Positions 23,466-32,367 of a DNA stretch of 64,000 nt are shown one piece after another (the first letter of the stretch is position 1; each line of letters starts with the position of its first letter). A program made the position numbers and the translations under genes. The stretch is from an uncultured Lachnoclostridium sp. (lineage in GTDB: Bacteria; Bacillota; Clostridia; Lachnospirales; Lachnospiraceae), in the NCBI GenBank assembly GCA_948330435.1, contig CAOJBY010000002.1, forward strand, positions 129,548 to 193,547, in the 5' to 3' direction. The notes beneath the pieces are model-generated. The model did no database searches and was not told the DNA's origin. It was given only the letters and a program-made list of their open reading frames with translations.

Positions 23466-25004
23466 TTATTTGATGTATGTACCAAAGAAATCCAAAGCCG
23501 CATTCACTGCATTGACCACTGCTCCCGATGAAGTGGAAGCCCCGGACACCGAGTCAATCTCATTGTCCGCCGCAGAATTTCCCGCCTTGTTCAAGATAAA
23601 CCGTTCCACATTCACCCCGGCAAACTGATTCTTAAACGCATCCTCCCCGCAGAGCATTCCCATACCCGCCGTCTCATTCAGCTCCGTAAAAGCAATGCCG
23701 CCAACCGTTCCATCTGTCAGAATGCACACGGACATGGTGATATTTCCCTCAAAGCCGTCGCCGCTTGTGACACTGATCACATATCCCACAGGAACACCGC
23801 TTCCGTCCACGCCCATGACCGTCTCATTGATATAGGCTTTGCCAAAGTCTGTTCCGTAAACCTCTCCCTCCAGGGCTTCTATGGCACTGTTTATCTTCTC
23901 ATCCAAGATGAAATCCGCCGCATCCGGACATACCTCCCGGTAGGAAGCCGCCTTTGCTTCCGCTTTCTGTACTGCAATCTGATCCTCTGTCATCACATAC
24001 ACGCTGCTCAGAGCCGCCCCCGCAATCAGCGTAATCACACAGAGAATCACAGCCGACTTGGGAATTCCCCTCTTTCCCTCCCTGGGCTTTCTAAGGCCGT
24101 AGGGCACGGGAACGGAAATCTCATCAATCAGAGGAACCGCCATATTGGCAATGATAATGGCGTAGCTGGCAGAATCCGGTGCACTTCCATACACCCGGAA
24201 GATTCCACTTAAGATCCCGATCAGTCCGCCGAAAATAAACTGTCCCTTGGGTGTCACCGGGCTGGTCACCGGGTCCGTCGCCATAAACAGAGCACCCATC
24301 ATAATGCCACCGGACACCAGATGGAGTACAATAAATTCCAGGTCCAACCCATGTCCGCCGAACAATGCCAGAAACACGGAAAATGATACCAGAGTTGCCA
24401 GAGGAATCTCATAGGTAATGGCCCGAACCGCCAGAAGATAAATTCCGCCGATGCAAAGGGCCAGAATGGAGCTGCCGATAACTCCGTTTCCAAAGCCCAG
24501 GAAAGCGTCCATGACATTTACCGTCTGACCGGAAGCCAGAGCCTCCAGAGGGGTTGCCGAGCTCATACCGTCCAGGGAAAAATCAGCCACCACGCCGCTG
24601 AAAGAAATCAGCAGAAAGCATCTTCCTGCCAGGGCCGGATTCATAAAATTGTGTCCAATGCCGCCGAAGAAGCATTTTACAAACAGTATGGCAAAGATAC
24701 TTCCCAGACAGGGGACATAAAGGGGCTCATAGGCCGGGAGACAGAGTGCCAGAAGAAGTCCTGTGACAACTGCACTTCCATCCTTTACCGTGTTAGGCCG
24801 TTTGGTTATCCGGTCAAATATGTATTCCGTCAGAACCGCAGACAGAACCGAGACCGCAATCACCAGAAATGCCCCTGTTCCGAATCGGTAGATTCCAAAT
24901 ATAGTGGTCGGCATCAGGGACAGAATCACCTGATACATGGCTTTGCCCGTGGTCAGTCTATTTCTCACATGCGGACTGGAAGAAACATTGTATAATCCAT
25001 TCAT
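23466..25004 (-). CDS. rnfD-rnfG: fused RnfD-RnfG subunit of the Rnf complex
   Basis: 512 residues in one frame. Residues 1 to ~310 are RnfD: about ten membrane helices and SSATPLE with the FMN-accepting Thr near 151. A short basic linker (KPREGKRG) leads at ~315 to a second membrane helix and an extracytoplasmic RnfG domain ending in SGAST with the other covalent FMN Thr near 491. The two subunits are normally separate, adjacent genes. The rest of the cluster (C, E, A, B) is intact, so the fusion probably functions. The ATG at 25004, after AGGGGGTGGAG, is preferred to a GTG at 25013. Confidence 0.88.
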   Translation of the reverse strand: MNGLYNVSSSPHVRNRLTTGKAMYQVILSLMPTTIFGIYRFGTGAFLVIAVSVLSAVLTEYIFDRITKRPNTVKDGSAVVTGLLLALCLPAYEPLYVPCLGSIFAILFVKCFFGGIGHNFMNPALAGRCFLLISFSGVVADFSLDGMSSATPLEALASGQTVNVMDAFLGFGNGVIGSSILALCIGGIYLLAVRAITYEIPLATLVSFSVFLALFGGHGLDLEFIVLHLVSGGIMMGALFMATDPVTSPVTPKGQFIFGGLIGILSGIFRVYGSAPDSASYAIIIANMAVPLIDEISVPVPYGLRKPREGKRGIPKSAVILCVITLIAGAALSSVYVMTEDQIAVQKAEAKAASYREVCPDAADFILDEKINSAIEALEGEVYGTDFGKAYINETVMGVDGSGVPVGYVISVTSGDGFEGNITMSVCILTDGTVGGIAFTELNETAGMGMLCGEDAFKNQFAGVNVERFILNKAGNSAADNEIDSVSGASTSSGAVVNAVNAALDFFGTYIK

Positions 25005-25016
25005 CTTCTCCACCCC

Positions 25017-26351
25017 CTACTTTCTCTTCGCTGCCATAATCTCAGCCTTTGCCTGCTTAAAAAGCTGCATCAAAGGCCGTTTTGCCGGGCAGATATAGGT
25101 ACAGGAGCCGCAGGCGATACACTCTAAACCATACAGCTTCTTTTCATAGCGTTCATAATTCTTCTTTTCTGCGGCAACAGCCATCATCTGTGGTGTCAGC
25201 CCCAGAGGACAGACCTGGTTGCAGCGGCCGCACCGCAGACATGCCGTCTGCAGCTTCTCTGCTTCCGCCACCGGATCCGTACACAACACAGTCAAAGCAT
25301 TGTTATTTTTGCAGATGGGTACATCGAGAGACGCAAGGGCAATTCCCATCATAGGACCGCCGCAGAGAAGCTTCTCTACCTTAATGCCCTCTTTCAATCC
25401 TCCGGCTGCTTCCAAAACCTCCGAAAAGCTGGTTCCAATCCGTACCATCAGATTACAGGGGTTATGAACCCCATCCCCGGAAACTGTAAAGCCACGTTCC
25501 ATAACAGGTTCTGACTTACATACTGCCCGGTAAATGGCATGAACCGTGGCCATGTTGTCCACCACGCAGCCCGCATCCGCCGGAAGCATTCCAAGCTTCA
25601 GATGCTTTCCTGCCACCACGCTGATAACGGAACGCTCGCCGCCCTGGGGATACTTGGTATGTACCGCCTGAACACGCACCTTTTCTTCCCCGGTACATGC
25701 CTGTTCCATGGCTGCAATTGCTTCCGGTTTATTTTCCTCAATTATAATAACACCCTCTGCTTTCGGAAAAAGCCGCAGCATAATCTTAAGCCCCTCCACG
25801 ATCTCTCCGGCTTTCGTACGCATAAGCTGATCGTCACAGGTAATATAAGGCTCACATTCTGCCCCATTTGCAATGACATACTCAATGTCTTCCGGATTCC
25901 TGGGTGCAAGCTTCACATGAGTCGGAAACCCCGCCCCTCCAAGTCCGATAATTCCCGCCGCCTTAATCCGGTCCAAAATCTCCTGTCCGGAAAGGGAATC
26001 GGTGTCCGTATCCTGTCCGATTCCATCCGCCAGAGTGTAGTTCCCGTCATTTTCAACAACAATGCAGGAAACCGACGGCCCCGCTACGGTTTTGCGATTT
26101 TCAACAGCCTTTACCCTGCCGGAGCAGGAACTGACAATATTGGCGGATACGAAGCCGTCCGCCTCTGCCAGAAGTTGGCCGGCAAGAACCGGATCTCCTT
26201 TTTGTACAATTGGCCTGGCCGGCTTGCCAATATGCTGATTCAGCGGAAATATCAAATCTCCTTTTGGGATATAGGTTTGATAGGAGACATCCCGGGCAAA
26301 TTTCTTCCCGTCATCCGGATGGACACCTCCACGAAACGTATTTCTTAACAT
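25017..26351 (-). CDS. rnfC: Rnf complex subunit RnfC (NADH-binding, iron-sulfur)
   Basis: 444 residues. The N-terminal region begins RNTFRGGVHPDD; GLGGAGFPTHVK and the ANGAECEPYITCDD segment form the NADH/FMN-binding fold shared with complex I NuoF. Two ferredoxin motifs (CLRCGRCNQVCP and CIACGSCTYICP) lie near the C-terminus. The first gene of the rnf cluster. The ATG at 26351 is preferred because AAGGGA lies 9 nt upstream; a GTG at 26357 is also possible. Confidence 0.94.
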   Translation of the reverse strand: MLRNTFRGGVHPDDGKKFARDVSYQTYIPKGDLIFPLNQHIGKPARPIVQKGDPVLAGQLLAEADGFVSANIVSSCSGRVKAVENRKTVAGPSVSCIVVENDGNYTLADGIGQDTDTDSLSGQEILDRIKAAGIIGLGGAGFPTHVKLAPRNPEDIEYVIANGAECEPYITCDDQLMRTKAGEIVEGLKIMLRLFPKAEGVIIIEENKPEAIAAMEQACTGEEKVRVQAVHTKYPQGGERSVISVVAGKHLKLGMLPADAGCVVDNMATVHAIYRAVCKSEPVMERGFTVSGDGVHNPCNLMVRIGTSFSEVLEAAGGLKEGIKVEKLLCGGPMMGIALASLDVPICKNNNALTVLCTDPVAEAEKLQTACLRCGRCNQVCPLGLTPQMMAVAAEKKNYERYEKKLYGLECIACGSCTYICPAKRPLMQLFKQAKAEIMAAKRK

Positions 26352-26414
26352 AAGCACTGTTCCCTTCTATGTATAGTTCCGTAATATGCTTTCATTTTAT
26401 TTAACACTTTACCA

Positions 26415-26445
26415 TATATAAGTGAAAAAATCTATAATTTGTCAA
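26415..26445 (-). promoter_or_regulatory. candidate rnf promoter
   Basis: On the minus strand a perfect TTGACA (26440-26445) is followed by TATATA at 19 bp or a weaker CTTATA at 17 bp, in very AT-rich DNA. The 70-nt leader contains ATATTACGGAACT, resembling the right end of the dispersed hairpin repeat. Confidence 0.4.
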
Positions 26446-26530
26446 ATTTCTTTCTGATATTTTGACATATTTGGACAAACTTGTTATTCATTACAAGGAA
26501 AAGAAGACTCTTTATCCTTAATATTGTATA

Positions 26531-26580
26531 AAAACAAAAAAGGACAGACCTGTCAGTTCGTTCACCTGCTCAGGTCCGTC
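26531..26580 (-). terminator. rho-independent terminator after argH
   Basis: On the minus strand GACGGACCTG pairs with CAGGTCTGTC (one G-U pair), followed by a run of seven T. It lies about 50 bp downstream of the argH stop codon, separating argH from the rnf promoter. Confidence 0.8.
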
Positions 26581-26628
26581 TCTTTACACCCTGCCCTTAC
26601 TCAGCAGGGAGTGAACAATTATAATACG

Positions 26629-28020
26629 TTATCTCAACTTTTCATGCTCTTTCAGCCACTCTTTATTTCTCTCAATCACCTGCTTCATAGCTTTCTCTCC
26701 TGGTGCTCCAAGAGTCAACCGCTTATTTACACAGGTATCCATACTGACGGCCTGATAAATATCCTCCTCAAACACAGGGCTAATCTCCTTAAGCTCCGCA
26801 AGGCTCAGCTCCTCAATGGCTTTCCCCTGCTCAATACAGTAGAGAACCAGGCGGCCAATCACTCCATGAGCGTCCCGAAAAGGCATCCCGTGGTTCACCA
26901 GATAATCCGCAGCATCCGTAGCATTGGTAAACCCGTTCCTTGCACTTGCCGCCATCTCCTTTTTATGAAAGTTCATGGTATCCAGCATTCCGGTAAACAA
27001 CGCCAGACACCCTTTCACCGTATCAAACGCATCAAAGGTCAGTTCCTTATCCTCCTGCATATCCTTATTGTAAGCAAGCGGAAGCCCTTTCATAGTCGTG
27101 AGCAGGGAAATCAGTGCACCATAGACACGCCCGGTCTTTCCCCGAACCAGCTCCGCAATATCCGGATTCTTCTTCTGGGGCATAATGCTGCTTCCCGTAC
27201 TGTAGGCGTCATCAATCTCCACAAACCGGTACTCATTGGTATTCCAGATAATAACCTCCTCGGAAAACCGGCTCAGATGCATCATAATCGTAGACAATGC
27301 CGACAAAAGCTCAATCAGATAATCCCGATCCGACACGGAATCCATGCTGTTAAGCGTCGGCCCTGCAAAATCAAGAAGTTCTGCCGTGTATTCCCGATCA
27401 AGAGGATAGGTCGTTCCCGCCAGGGCACCTGATCCGAGAGGGCAGTAATTCATCCGTTCATAGATATCGGCAAGCCGTCCCCGATCCCGCTTAAACATCT
27501 CAAAATAAGCCCCCAGATGATGGGCCAGTGTAATAGGCTGTGCTTTCTGCAGATGGGTGAAGCCTGGCATGATCGTCTGCGTATGCTCCTCCATCAACCG
27601 CTGCAGAACCACCAGAAGCTCCCGCACCAGACCATCAATCTCACAGATCTCATCCCGGGTATAAAGCTTCATATCCAGGGCCACCTGATCATTCCGGCTT
27701 CTTCCCGTATGGAGCTTCTTCCCCGGATCTCCGACGCGGTCAATCAGATTCGCTTCCACAAAGCTGTGAATATCCTCATACTCACTGGTAATCTTAAGCT
27801 TTCCACTCTCCACGTCCTTTAAAATCCCTTCGATTCCGGTCAGAATCACGTCCCGTTCTTCCTCCGTAAGAATTCCCTGCTTCGCCAACATCCGCACATG
27901 AGCCATACTTCCCAGCATATCCTGCTTGTAAAACTTCTTATCAAAAGAAATGGACGCATTGAAGTTGTAGACCAGTTGATCTGTCTCTTTCGTAAAGCGT
28001 CCTCCCCAAAGCTGTGCCAT
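26629..28020 (-). CDS. argH: argininosuccinate lyase
   Basis: 463 residues, the usual length. GSSIMPQKKNPD is the fumarase/aspartase superfamily signature holding the catalytic serine loop, and HTGRSRNDQVALD and the TTYPLDRE region are typical of ArgH. It splits argininosuccinate into arginine and fumarate, the last step of arginine synthesis. The ATG at 28020 with GAGGAAA upstream is used rather than 28065. argG is not adjacent in this window. A promoter lies at 28142-28170 and a terminator follows the gene. Confidence 0.96.
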   Translation of the reverse strand: MAQLWGGRFTKETDQLVYNFNASISFDKKFYKQDMLGSMAHVRMLAKQGILTEEERDVILTGIEGILKDVESGKLKITSEYEDIHSFVEANLIDRVGDPGKKLHTGRSRNDQVALDMKLYTRDEICEIDGLVRELLVVLQRLMEEHTQTIMPGFTHLQKAQPITLAHHLGAYFEMFKRDRGRLADIYERMNYCPLGSGALAGTTYPLDREYTAELLDFAGPTLNSMDSVSDRDYLIELLSALSTIMMHLSRFSEEVIIWNTNEYRFVEIDDAYSTGSSIMPQKKNPDIAELVRGKTGRVYGALISLLTTMKGLPLAYNKDMQEDKELTFDAFDTVKGCLALFTGMLDTMNFHKKEMAASARNGFTNATDAADYLVNHGMPFRDAHGVIGRLVLYCIEQGKAIEELSLAELKEISPVFEEDIYQAVSMDTCVNKRLTLGAPGEKAMKQVIERNKEWLKEHEKLR

Positions 28021-28141
28021 AATTTTTCCTCTTCTTTCTCCGGCTACCGTTTCCCATTTTCTCATAAAACCATATACAAAACAGTTCCGTAAATTTTAAT
28101 CCTCTTACAAATGCCTTTTTGCATTCATCGACATTTTTCTC

Positions 28142-28170
28142 AATATAGCACAGTTCCTGTCTATGTTCAA
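28142..28170 (-). promoter_or_regulatory. argH promoter
   Basis: On the minus strand TTGAAC (28165-28170) and TATATT (28142-28147) are spaced exactly 17 bp. The start site would be near 28135, giving a leader of about 115 nt that includes a GCAAAAAGGC hairpin and a TTACGGAACTG string similar to the dispersed repeat end. Confidence 0.6.
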
Positions 28171-28213
28171 GACATCAATAAAATCCGTTTCTCAGACGGA
28201 CACAACTTTCCGT

Positions 28214-28840
28214 TCAGCCATGTTCCTTTCTCTCCCGAAGCGAATACACACACCCACAATAATCCTGCCGATAAAGCCCATACTCTCTCGACAGTTCTAT
28301 GGATCTCTTATACCCATCCCGCTTCTTAAAATCACTGTTCAAATAAGCCACTCCATACTCTCTGGCCAGCTTCTCCCCAATCTCATTGAGTTTCTGTGCG
28401 TCTTTCAAAGGACTAATAGAAAGGGTCGTAGTAAAATAATCAAATTCTCCGGCCCTTGCCATCTGTGCCGCTTCCAAAAGTCGCAGGTGATAGCAGCGGA
28501 AACACCTCTCTCCACCCTCCGGCTCTCCCTCCAGTCCCTTTGCCGTCTCATAAAACCGTTCCTGCTCATAAGGCCCCTCCAAAAAGGAAATCCTGTTCTT
28601 TACCGGCAGCCTGGAGATAAATGCTTCCTGCTCTTTCACCCGTTTTTCATACTCCTCAGCCGGAAATATATTCGGATTATAATAAAACACCGTAATGGAA
28701 AAATACTCCGAAAGATATTCCAGCACATAGCTGCTGCAGGGAGCACAGCAGCTATGCAGTAAAAGCCGGGGCACCTGCCCCTCTTTTAAAAGCCGTTCTA
28801 TGGTCTGATTCAATTCCCTCTGATAATTTCTCTGATTCAT
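28214..28840 (-). CDS. queH: epoxyqueuosine reductase QueH
   Basis: 208 residues of the QueH (DUF208) family. HSCCAPCSS near residue 30, CFRCYHLRL in the middle and YCGC near the C-terminus hold the cysteines that bind the metal and iron-sulfur centres. The enzyme performs the final step of queuosine tRNA modification. The ATG at 28840 is preferred to 28849. The other queuosine genes are not in the window. Confidence 0.92.
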   Translation of the reverse strand: MNQRNYQRELNQTIERLLKEGQVPRLLLHSCCAPCSSYVLEYLSEYFSITVFYYNPNIFPAEEYEKRVKEQEAFISRLPVKNRISFLEGPYEQERFYETAKGLEGEPEGGERCFRCYHLRLLEAAQMARAGEFDYFTTTLSISPLKDAQKLNEIGEKLAREYGVAYLNSDFKKRDGYKRSIELSREYGLYRQDYCGCVYSLRERKEHG

Positions 28841-28895
28841 AGCAATCACACATCTCCCAACCCTTTTCGTATCCCACAGCTATCATAGCCCAAAC

Positions 28896-29747
28896 TTACT
28901 GTACACGATCCAAATATTCCTCCAAACAGATGCCCCTCTCCATAATCTCCTTTGCAGCTTTCTCACCTACATACCGATAATGCCACGGCTCAAAAATAAT
29001 TCCTGTCTCTTCTGTTTTATCCGTAGGATAGCGAAGGATAAATCCATATTTCCAGCAATTTTCCTTAAGCCACTGAGCCTCTTCCGTCCGGGCCTGCTTC
29101 TCATCCAGAATCTGGTAATCCCTTGCCACAATATCCACAGCCAGTCCCAGATTATGCTCGCTTGTACCGGGAAATGCCACCTCTGTACCTGCCTTTTCTC
29201 TGGCAGCATCTCCTGTAAGCCCTGTCTCCGCCGTCACCCGCCGCACCTTATCTTCAAAAAGATCCGTTTGCTTTTCTACTGTACGATATGCCGAGCAGAC
29301 CCAAAAGTCAAGTCCCTCTCTCCGGCCGGCCGCCAACATTTCCTGAAGATATCCAACCGCCCTTGCATCGAAATAATAGTTATTCTCAATCTCAGCAACC
29401 GCAGGCTTGTAACCTTCCTCCATAGGATTCCATTTATTCACCAGAGTCAGCTTCCAGGCTTCCTCTTTACTGGTCTCTTCTCCTGCTGCCAACAGATTTC
29501 CCGAGATTCCCTCGGAAGCCGGATTATCCGGCTCCTGATTGGACAGTTCCACAAAATTTTCTATGCTTTCTGCCGTAACCTGTTCCGATTCTTCCTTTGG
29601 TCCTTTGGCAAACACAATCTTTCCGCACAATACACCCAGTAAAAAGGTAAACACACAGAAGCCCAGAATCTTCCGCTGCATGGCCTGCTTCCTTTTTCTT
29701 TTTCTTAATTCCCTGTTTTCCTGCTCATATTCATTGTATCTACGCAT
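28896..29747 (-). CDS. VanY-like D-alanyl-D-alanine carboxypeptidase (M15B), membrane anchored
   Basis: About 283 residues. A basic N-terminus and one membrane helix (~25-45) precede a stalk and a zinc peptidase domain. AYRTVEKQTDLF, GTSEHNLGLAVDI (His and Asp zinc ligands) and EPWHYRYVG (final His) match VanY/DacB-type enzymes. It trims the terminal D-alanine of peptidoglycan stems outside the membrane. The ATG at 29747 fits GAGGTG at 6 nt. Vancomycin resistance is not implied: no vanHAX genes are present. Confidence 0.85.
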   Translation of the reverse strand: MRRYNEYEQENRELRKRKRKQAMQRKILGFCVFTFLLGVLCGKIVFAKGPKEESEQVTAESIENFVELSNQEPDNPASEGISGNLLAAGEETSKEEAWKLTLVNKWNPMEEGYKPAVAEIENNYYFDARAVGYLQEMLAAGRREGLDFWVCSAYRTVEKQTDLFEDKVRRVTAETGLTGDAAREKAGTEVAFPGTSEHNLGLAVDIVARDYQILDEKQARTEEAQWLKENCWKYGFILRYPTDKTEETGIIFEPWHYRYVGEKAAKEIMERGICLEEYLDRVQ

Positions 29748-29815
29748 ATTCATCACCTCGTATTCTTATCATAGAGGCGGCTTGCATCAAAAAAGCATCA
29801 ATTTGAAAAATTTTT

Positions 29816-30685
29816 TCACCTCAATACAGGATCTATGCAAAACATATATTTTTCTGGCCGCAGAATATACCCTATCTGCCCGCCCTCATCCTCAAGTGTT
29901 ACATAAAGCTGCCTACCCGAAGTATCGAGCCCCCATTCTGCGGCTACTTTATTTTCCGCTTCCTCTTTGGTGTATCCTTTCGTAATCAAAGTTTCCACAC
30001 GCACTGCAAATTCCTCTTCATCCGATCCAAAGCTTACCTCTTTCCAGGTAGAATGGCTCTCCGACACTTCACACCCCAGATATTCTCCCCAATGTTCTGC
30101 CATTTCCTGTAATTCCTCTATTCCCATATCCGGCTCATCCGGAGCTTTTTTCGAAACAGCCATACTATTATCATACTCATCATACACCATATCTCCTCTG
30201 TCATAACTGTACTGTGCAAATCTTACAATCTTCCCCGTCTCATCATCCATAGTAAAAGTCAGCTGATAATCGAGAGACGCCACAACCCCCTCCCACATCA
30301 TAATGGAACGTTCACTGTCCTCCATATCCACATAGAAGAACACATTCGCTTCCACCCTCTTCAAGGGTTCCGTATCAAAATCAAGCAAAAGTCCCTGCTC
30401 TGCCAGAATTCCAATCTCTTTTTTCACTTGCTCATATATGGTATCCTGATTATAATTCTTCCCGTTTACCAGTTCCAGGGCATTTACGGTCTCCTGCTCC
30501 TTAAGCTTCAGCTTTTCGGACAGGGTCATGGAGATCTGTTCCTTTAGTACAACCTCCTGTACCTCCTCCGCCTGGCTTTTCTCTGTCCGCTGTTCATCCT
30601 GCCATTCCATTGCATAAGATGGAAGAAAGAGACTTGCCCCGGATAGAAAGAGGAGCAAAATTCCTGCAATAATATAGTTTTTCAT
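29816..30685 (-). CDS. secreted or membrane-associated protein of unknown function
   Basis: 289 residues from an ATG at 30685, which follows AGGAGG. An N-terminal signal peptide (MKNYIIAGILLLFLSGASLF, possible cleavage after SYA) is followed by a mostly acidic extracytoplasmic region. No lipobox, catalytic motif or known domain was recognised. The C-terminal part, with a KGYTKEEAENKVAAEWG segment, resembles PepSY/YcdB-like beta-hairpin domains only weakly. It sits between a two-component system and the VanY-like peptidase, so an envelope role is likely. Confidence 0.7.
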   Translation of the reverse strand: MKNYIIAGILLLFLSGASLFLPSYAMEWQDEQRTEKSQAEEVQEVVLKEQISMTLSEKLKLKEQETVNALELVNGKNYNQDTIYEQVKKEIGILAEQGLLLDFDTEPLKRVEANVFFYVDMEDSERSIMMWEGVVASLDYQLTFTMDDETGKIVRFAQYSYDRGDMVYDEYDNSMAVSKKAPDEPDMGIEELQEMAEHWGEYLGCEVSESHSTWKEVSFGSDEEEFAVRVETLITKGYTKEEAENKVAAEWGLDTSGRQLYVTLEDEGGQIGYILRPEKYMFCIDPVLR

Positions 30686-30695
30686 AGAACCTCCT

Positions 30696-30803
30696 ATTCC
30701 AGTTCCGTAATATTCCTTCCAATACACCCATATGAAATCAATTTCTAGTCACAAAAGCATGTGCCTGTAAATCGATTTGTGCATTGTAAGGAATATTACT
30801 GAT
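30696..30803 (-). repeat. dispersed hairpin repeat, copy C
   Basis: 108 bp; on the minus strand ATCAGTAATATTCC at one end and GGAATATTACG plus GAACTGGAAT at the other. The arms AGTAATATTCCTT / AAGGAATATTACT-like are perfectly complementary, so this is the best-preserved hairpin of the three copies. It ends 10 nt before the start codon of the gene at 30685, next to AGGAGG. Confidence 0.82.
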
Positions 30804-30831
30804 CTAAAGTTGCTACGCAACAGTACTAAAG

Positions 30832-30924
30832 GGTAAAGTCACTTCGGCACACCTGTAATGAGAGAAACTTTCATTCGAAAGGACACTCATGAAAGTTCCT
30901 CTCGTGCACCTTTGCGACTTTACC
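30832..30924. repeat. large nested inverted repeat downstream of the histidine kinase gene
   Basis: Outer arms GGTAAAGTC (30832-30840) and GACTTTACC (30916-30924) are perfect complements; inside them a 15-bp stem (30860-30874 with 30889-30903) has one mismatch. A small GTTGCTACGCAAC hairpin separates it from copy C. No T-run indicates a terminator. The element lies 17 bp after the kinase stop codon. Confidence 0.65.
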
Positions 30925-30940
30925 GTTGACATTTCTTAGA

Positions 30941-32362
30941 TTATTTGAGTTCCGTATCCGGCAGCGACAGAAAGATTCGCACCATGGTTCCTTTCCCCTG
31001 AATGCTCTTGAATGTCATCGTTCCCCCATGCCGCTTTACAATCTCCAGGCAGATGGCCAGTCCAAGTCCTGCTCCGCCCTGCTGCCGGGAACGGGATTTA
31101 TCTACCATATAGAATGCCTCTGTTATTCTTGACAGTTCTTCCTTAGGCATTCCTTTCCCCGTATCCCGCACATAGATGGCATACCCATCCTCTTCCTTAC
31201 GCCCCAGCAGATAAAGCATCCCCTCCCTGTCCATGGCCTTGCGGCCATTGTCCAGAAGATTGAGAATCACCGTCTTCATTAAGTCCGGCTCCAGCATAAG
31301 GAGGGCATCCTCCACAACAACTTTCAGTACGATCCCCGCCTTTTTTAAGGAGGGTTTCAGCATTCCTTTGATGTCCTCTGCCAGCCAGCGGATCTTCACC
31401 GGCTTTAATTCCAGTTCCTGATTCTTTACCACCATCAAGTCCAGAAGCTTAAAAGAAAGGGATTCCAACCGCTTCCCCTCTTTAAATATATAATTGGCCG
31501 CTTCAAACTGCTCCTCCTGGGTCACCTCTGTAGAACGAAGCATGTCCGCATAGCCAATCATGGAGGTGAGAGGGGTCTTAAGCTCATGGGCAAAGCTTCC
31601 GATAAAATCCTCCTGCCGTCTGGCTGCATCCTCAAGCTCCTGAAACTGCTGTTCCAGATTGTCCGCCATATGATTAAAGTCCGCCGCCAGATCCCCGATC
31701 TCATCCCGGCTTTCCATCCGTGCCCGGGCACTTAAGTTGCCCCCTGCCATCCTTTTTGCCGCCCTGCTCAGTCTCCTTAAGGGCCGCAAAAGCCAGGATG
31801 CCATCAGATAGCAAAGAATACTCTGTACCACCAGAAGTCCCACAAGCCACTGCCGGTAAATGCGGTGCTGGGACTCTCGCTCTTCAAAAAGCTCTGTGAT
31901 CTCCCGAATACTTTCCAGATATAAAAACTGATCCTCTCCCAGGCAGACCATACTTGCAGTCTGAAGCTCATAGCCGTCTGTCGTCTTTCTCAGCATATAT
32001 CCCCGGCTGGTCTTCGTAATCGTCTCCAAAAGTCCGTCATCGGGTTCTGCCTTTGCATTATCATAAAATATCTGCCCTGTCCCGTCAGATATCCGTATCC
32101 GCAGCTCACTTCCTGCCATTCCCTCCACCATGGCATCCGCCACCTGCCGGACATTTTCCCGGCTTAAATTAAGATCCTGTATGGCAGCACTCCAATATGC
32201 CACGAAAGAATACTGTAGCATCCGGTTCTCCTCCCCGGCATTGGCAATCTCCCGTTCATAGGTTGACTGAAATAAGGCGGATATCAGAACATATCCGCCA
32301 ATGCTAAAGATCAAAAGGCTCAGCATAATGGTTGAAAAACATATTTTCCAGGAAAATTTCAT
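30941..32362 (-). CDS. sensor histidine kinase
   Basis: 473 residues: membrane helices at ~8-30 and ~172-192 flanking an extracytoplasmic sensor domain, a HAMP domain, a HisKA domain with phosphoacceptor His259 (FAHELKTPLT) and an HATPase domain (NLLDNGRKA, DTGKGMP, GGAGLGLAI). It phosphorylates the response regulator encoded 5 bp upstream. The signal is unknown; the cluster with a VanY-like peptidase and a secreted protein suggests envelope monitoring. Confidence 0.92.
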   Translation of the reverse strand: MKFSWKICFSTIMLSLLIFSIGGYVLISALFQSTYEREIANAGEENRMLQYSFVAYWSAAIQDLNLSRENVRQVADAMVEGMAGSELRIRISDGTGQIFYDNAKAEPDDGLLETITKTSRGYMLRKTTDGYELQTASMVCLGEDQFLYLESIREITELFEERESQHRIYRQWLVGLLVVQSILCYLMASWLLRPLRRLSRAAKRMAGGNLSARARMESRDEIGDLAADFNHMADNLEQQFQELEDAARRQEDFIGSFAHELKTPLTSMIGYADMLRSTEVTQEEQFEAANYIFKEGKRLESLSFKLLDLMVVKNQELELKPVKIRWLAEDIKGMLKPSLKKAGIVLKVVVEDALLMLEPDLMKTVILNLLDNGRKAMDREGMLYLLGRKEEDGYAIYVRDTGKGMPKEELSRITEAFYMVDKSRSRQQGGAGLGLAICLEIVKRHGGTMTFKSIQGKGTMVRIFLSLPDTELK

Positions 32363-32367
32363 CCTGC

